Source: Roseiarcus sp963835955 (GTDB taxonomy: Bacteria > Pseudomonadota > Alphaproteobacteria > Rhizobiales > Beijerinckiaceae). Taken from it: 64,000 nt of DNA. The notes below the pieces were generated by a model. That model ran no database searches and was not told the DNA's origin. It saw only the letters and a list, made by a program, of their open reading frames with translations. The stretch lies in assembly GCA_963835955.1 (NCBI GenBank), contig CAWIHZ010000001.1, positions 186,001-250,000 of the forward strand. Direction: 5' to 3'. The first letter of the stretch is position 1. Every line of letters starts with the position of its first letter. Both the position numbers and the translations under genes were made by a program. Positions 61,322-64,000 of the stretch are shown here, piece after piece.

Positions 61322-62782
61322 ATGAACAAACAAATCTCGCAAACCGTGAAGGGCAAGGACCGCTACAAGTCCGGCGTGATGGAATACCGCAAGATGGGCT
61401 ATTGGGAGCCGGACTATGCGCCCAAGGACACCGACATCATCGCCTGTTTCCGGGTGACGCCGCAGGACGGCGTCGATCCGGTCGAGGCCTCGGCCGCGGT
61501 CGCCGGCGAATCCTCGACCGCGACCTGGACGGTGGTGTGGACCGACCGCCTGACCGCGAGCGAAAAATATCGCGGCAAGTGCTTCCGCGTCGATCCGGTG
61601 CCGGGAACGGAAGGGCAGTATTTCGCCTATATCGCCTATGATCTCGACCTGTTCGAGCCGGGTTCGATCGCCAATCTCTCGGCCTCGATCATCGGCAACG
61701 TGTTCGGCTTCAAGCCGCTGAAGGCGCTGCGGCTCGAGGACATGCGTTTTCCCGTCGCTTACGTGAAGACGTTTCAGGGGCCCGCGACCGGCATCGTGGT
61801 CGAGCGCGAGCGGCTCGACAAGTTCGGCCGGCCTCTGCTCGGCGCGACCGTCAAGCCCAAGCTCGGTCTCTCCGGCCGCAATTACGGCCGCGTCGTCTAC
61901 GAAGCGCTGAAGGGCGGCCTCGACTTCACCAAGGACGATGAGAACATCAACTCGCAGCCCTTCATGCACTGGCGCGACCGCTTCCTCTATTGCATGGAGG
62001 CGGTCAACAAGGCGCAAGCGGCGACCGGAGAGGTCAAGGGAACCTATCTCAATGTCACCGCCGCCACGATGGAGGACATGTACGAGCGCGCCGAATTCGC
62101 CAAGGAGCTCGGCTCGGTCGTGGTGATGATCGATCTGGTGATCGGCTATACCGCGATCCAGTCGATGGCGAAGTGGGCGCGCCGGAACGACACCATCTTG
62201 CACCTGCACCGCGCCGGCCACGGCACCTACACGCGGCAGAAGTCGCACGGCGTCTCGTTCCGCGTCATCGCCAAATGGATGCGCCTCGCCGGCGTCGACC
62301 ACATCCACGCCGGCACGGTCGTCGGGAAACTGGAGGGCGATCCGGCGACGACGAAGGGCTTCTACGACGTCTGCCGCGAGGACTTCAATCCGCTGCAGCT
62401 CGAGCATGGAATCTTCTTCGATCAGCACTGGGCTTCGCTCAACAAGCTGATGCCGGTCGCTTCGGGCGGCATTCACGCAGGCCAGATGCACCAGCTCGTC
62501 AACCTGTTCGGCGACGATGTGGTGCTGCAGTTCGGCGGCGGCACGATCGGTCATCCGAATGGCATTCAGGCGGGCGCGACCGCCAACCGCGTGGCGCTCG
62601 AGGCGATGGTGTTCGCCCGCAATGCGGGACGCGACTACGTACACGAGGGCCCGACCATCCTCGCCGAGGCCGCGAAAACTTGCACGCCGCTGCGCCAGGC
62701 GCTCGACGTCTGGGGCGACGTGACCTTCAACTACGCCTCGACCGATCAGCTCGATTACGTTCCGACCGCGCAGGTCGCCTGA
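61322..62782 (+). CDS. cbbL: RuBisCO large subunit, form IC (red type)
   Basis: 486 aa with the long red-type N terminus (MNKQISQTVKGKDRYKSGVM). Active-site residues: GATVKPKLGLSGRNYGRVVY, the carbamylated Lys in GGLDFTKDDENINSQPF, HRAGHGTYTRQ, and SGGIHAGQMHQLV; loop 6 has GTVVGKLEGD. Preceded by AAAGGAGAAG. Fixes CO2 onto ribulose-1,5-bisphosphate; assembles with the small subunit as L8S8. Red-type enzymes are activated by CbbX, encoded downstream. Confidence 0.99.
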   Translation: MNKQISQTVKGKDRYKSGVMEYRKMGYWEPDYAPKDTDIIACFRVTPQDGVDPVEASAAVAGESSTATWTVVWTDRLTASEKYRGKCFRVDPVPGTEGQYFAYIAYDLDLFEPGSIANLSASIIGNVFGFKPLKALRLEDMRFPVAYVKTFQGPATGIVVERERLDKFGRPLLGATVKPKLGLSGRNYGRVVYEALKGGLDFTKDDENINSQPFMHWRDRFLYCMEAVNKAQAATGEVKGTYLNVTAATMEDMYERAEFAKELGSVVVMIDLVIGYTAIQSMAKWARRNDTILHLHRAGHGTYTRQKSHGVSFRVIAKWMRLAGVDHIHAGTVVGKLEGDPATTKGFYDVCREDFNPLQLEHGIFFDQHWASLNKLMPVASGGIHAGQMHQLVNLFGDDVVLQFGGGTIGHPNGIQAGATANRVALEAMVFARNAGRDYVHEGPTILAEAAKTCTPLRQALDVWGDVTFNYASTDQLDYVPTAQVA

Positions 62783-62811
62783 CTCTCATCCGGCCGGCTT
62801 TTCCGGCCGCC

Positions 62812-62866
62812 TTCTCCCGTAAACGGGCGAAGGCCTTTCGCTCCCTCTCCCGTTCGCGGGAGAGGG
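62812..62866 (+). repeat. Two hairpins between cbbL and cbbS
   Basis: Within the 131-base gap, 62812-62833 folds (CTTCTCCCGT with ACGGGCGAAG, one mismatch) and 62843-62866 folds exactly (CCCTCTCCCG with CGGGAGAGGG). The second is a widespread proteobacterial intergenic palindrome. They may shield or process the mRNA. Confidence 0.75.
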
Positions 62867-62913
62867 CCGGGGTGAGGGCAAGCCGCCCACGCCAATCTCA
62901 GGAGATGAATCCC

Positions 62914-63333
62914 ATGCGCGTCACACAAGGCTGCTTCTCGTTCCTGCCCGATCTCACCGACGACCAGATTCTCACCCAGGCGCAATATTGTCTCGACCGG
63001 GGCTGGGCGGTGAATCTGGAGTTCACCGACGATCCGCATCCCCGCAACACCTATTGGGACATGTGGGGCCTGCCGATGTTTGATCTGCACGACGCCAAGG
63101 GCGTGATGATGGAGCTCGACGCCTGCCGCAAGATCTATGGCGACCGCTACATCCGCCTGTCGGCCTTCAATTCCTCGCACGGTTGGGAATCGGTGAGGAT
63201 TTCCTTCCTCGTCAACCGGCCGAAGAACGAGGACGGCTTCCGTCTCGACCGCACCGAGTCCCGCGGCCGCACCCAGCGCTACGCGACGCGCGCCTACGCC
63301 GCCGACCGGCCTGAGGGGAAGCGCTACGCATGA
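62914..63333 (+). CDS. cbbS: RuBisCO small subunit, form IC
   Basis: 139 aa from the ATG at 62914, chosen because AGGAG lies nine bases upstream; an ATG at 62905 overlaps that site. MRVTQGCFSFLPDLTDDQIL, CLDRGWAVNLEFTDDPHPRN, YWDMWGLPMFDLHDAKGVMM are typical. The C-terminal extension (SRGRTQRYATRAYAADRPEG) is normal for red-type small subunits, where it forms a beta hairpin in the holoenzyme. Its stop overlaps cbbX by four bases (ATGA). Confidence 0.98.
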   Translation: MRVTQGCFSFLPDLTDDQILTQAQYCLDRGWAVNLEFTDDPHPRNTYWDMWGLPMFDLHDAKGVMMELDACRKIYGDRYIRLSAFNSSHGWESVRISFLVNRPKNEDGFRLDRTESRGRTQRYATRAYAADRPEGKRYA

Positions 63334-64000
63334 GCGCAATCAAAGAGCCTGAGCCGGCGACGGCGGCGAAGATCAATCTCGCCGAAGAGTTCGCGCAGTC
63401 GGGAGTCGGCCCGGTGCTGCAACAGCTCGACGACGAACTGATCGGCCTCGCGCCGGTCAAGCAGCGCATTCGCGAGATCGCGGCGCTGCTGCTGATCGAC
63501 CGGGTGCGGGCGAAATTCGGCCTCAGCGCGCAGGCCCCGACCCTGCACATGAGCTTCACCGGAAATCCCGGCACCGGCAAGACCACGGTCGCGATGCGGA
63601 TGGCGGAGATCCTGCACCGGCTCGGTTACGTGCGGCGCGGCCACCTGGTCGCGGTGACGCGCGACGATCTCGTCGGCCAATATATCGGCCATACCGCGCC
63701 GAAGACCAAGGAGGTGCTGAAGAAGGCGATGGGCGGCGTTTTGTTCATCGACGAGGCCTATTATCTCTACCGGCAGGAGAACGAGCGCGACTACGGGCAG
63801 GAGTCGATCGAGATTCTCTTGCAGGTGATGGAGAACAACCGCGACGATCTGGTGGTGATCCTCGCCGGCTACGCCGACAAGATGGACCGGTTCTTCCATT
63901 CCAATCCCGGCTTCCGCTCGCGCGTCGCCCACCACATCGACTTTCCCGATTACACCGACGGCGATCTCGAGGCGATCGGCGAGAAGATGCTCGATTCACT
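63330..64000 (+). CDS. cbbX: Red-type RuBisCO activase CbbX, 5' part (cut by window end)
   Basis: About 223 residues visible. AAA+ ATPase: Walker A FTGNPGTGKTTVAMR, Walker B GGVLFIDEAYYLYRQ, arginine-finger region DRFFHSNPGFRSRVAHHIDF. N-terminal EEFAQSGVGPVLQQLDDELI is typical of CbbX. It uses ATP to pull the large-subunit C terminus and release inhibitory sugar phosphates. Translationally coupled to cbbS. The rest of the gene lies outside. Confidence 0.97.
   Translation, partial: MSAIKEPEPATAAKINLAEEFAQSGVGPVLQQLDDELIGLAPVKQRIREIAALLLIDRVRAKFGLSAQAPTLHMSFTGNPGTGKTTVAMRMAEILHRLGYVRRGHLVAVTRDDLVGQYIGHTAPKTKEVLKKAMGGVLFIDEAYYLYRQENERDYGQESIEILLQVMENNRDDLVVILAGYADKMDRFFHSNPGFRSRVAHHIDFPDYTDGDLEAIGEKMLDS

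Overview
The window is GC-rich chromosomal DNA from an alphaproteobacterium, most likely Hyphomicrobiales of the Beijerinckiaceae/Methylocystaceae type. The reasons are a red-type (form IC) RuBisCO operon cbbR-cbbF-cbbP-cbbL-cbbS-cbbX, two phasins, two paralogous Rhizobiales-type porins, a PdhS-like histidine kinase beside fumC, and lineage-typical small genes (DUF6460, DUF6489, DUF2937, YbjN, UbiK). Genus cannot be fixed from the sequence alone. There is no phage, integrase, CRISPR array or intact transposon.

Layout. 0-1.3 kb: end of an AAA/APH-type kinase, tRNA-Thr, a small orphan gene. 1.5-8.4 kb: a minus-strand transport block with a complete sugar-type ABC transporter, a tautomerase, an SMP-30/gluconolactonase and an orphan NMT1-like binding protein. 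8.6-9.4 kb: a decayed arsC and tRNA-Pro. 10-12.6 kb: a quorum-sensing locus (small gene, luxR, luxI) facing an XRE regulator. 13-16 kb: TSUP transporter, Rrf2-like Fe-S regulator, PEP-CTERM secreted protein. 16-24 kb: housekeeping genes (rpmF, ybjN, ubiK-like, Zn-ADH, clpB). 23-26 kb: glycosyltransferases. 26-33 kb: two SDRs, a periplasmic Clp-like protein, EcsC, UppP, DsbA-like, OYE. 33.3-34.5 kb: a repeat-filled intergenic region. 34.5-39 kb: RND pump and adaptor. 39-44 kb: secreted protease, sugar-phosphate transferase, exosortase and a small partner. 44-51.3 kb: mogA, proA, fumC, pdhS-like kinase. 51.5-56.2 kb: phasins and porins. 56.3-58.1 kb: B12-dependent radical SAM protein. 58.2-64 kb: the Calvin-cycle operon, cut by the window end inside cbbX.

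Working together. The exosortase region (42-44 kb) and the PEP-CTERM protein (15 kb) form a sorting enzyme and a substrate. LuxR and LuxI form a sender/receiver pair. CbbR sits divergent to the RuBisCO operon over a short dyad. The phasins imply polyhydroxyalkanoate storage.

Most unusual points. (1) A duplicated, inverted element at 16.3 and 34.0 kb carries a structured leader, a Shine-Dalgarno and a matching 13-codon ORF. (2) The cbbF-position fructose-bisphosphatase lacks three expected metal-binding residues. (3) A perfect 14-bp hairpin ends on the luxI start codon. (4) Two frame-disrupted genes: arsC, and a porin broken in its signal peptide at a T run.
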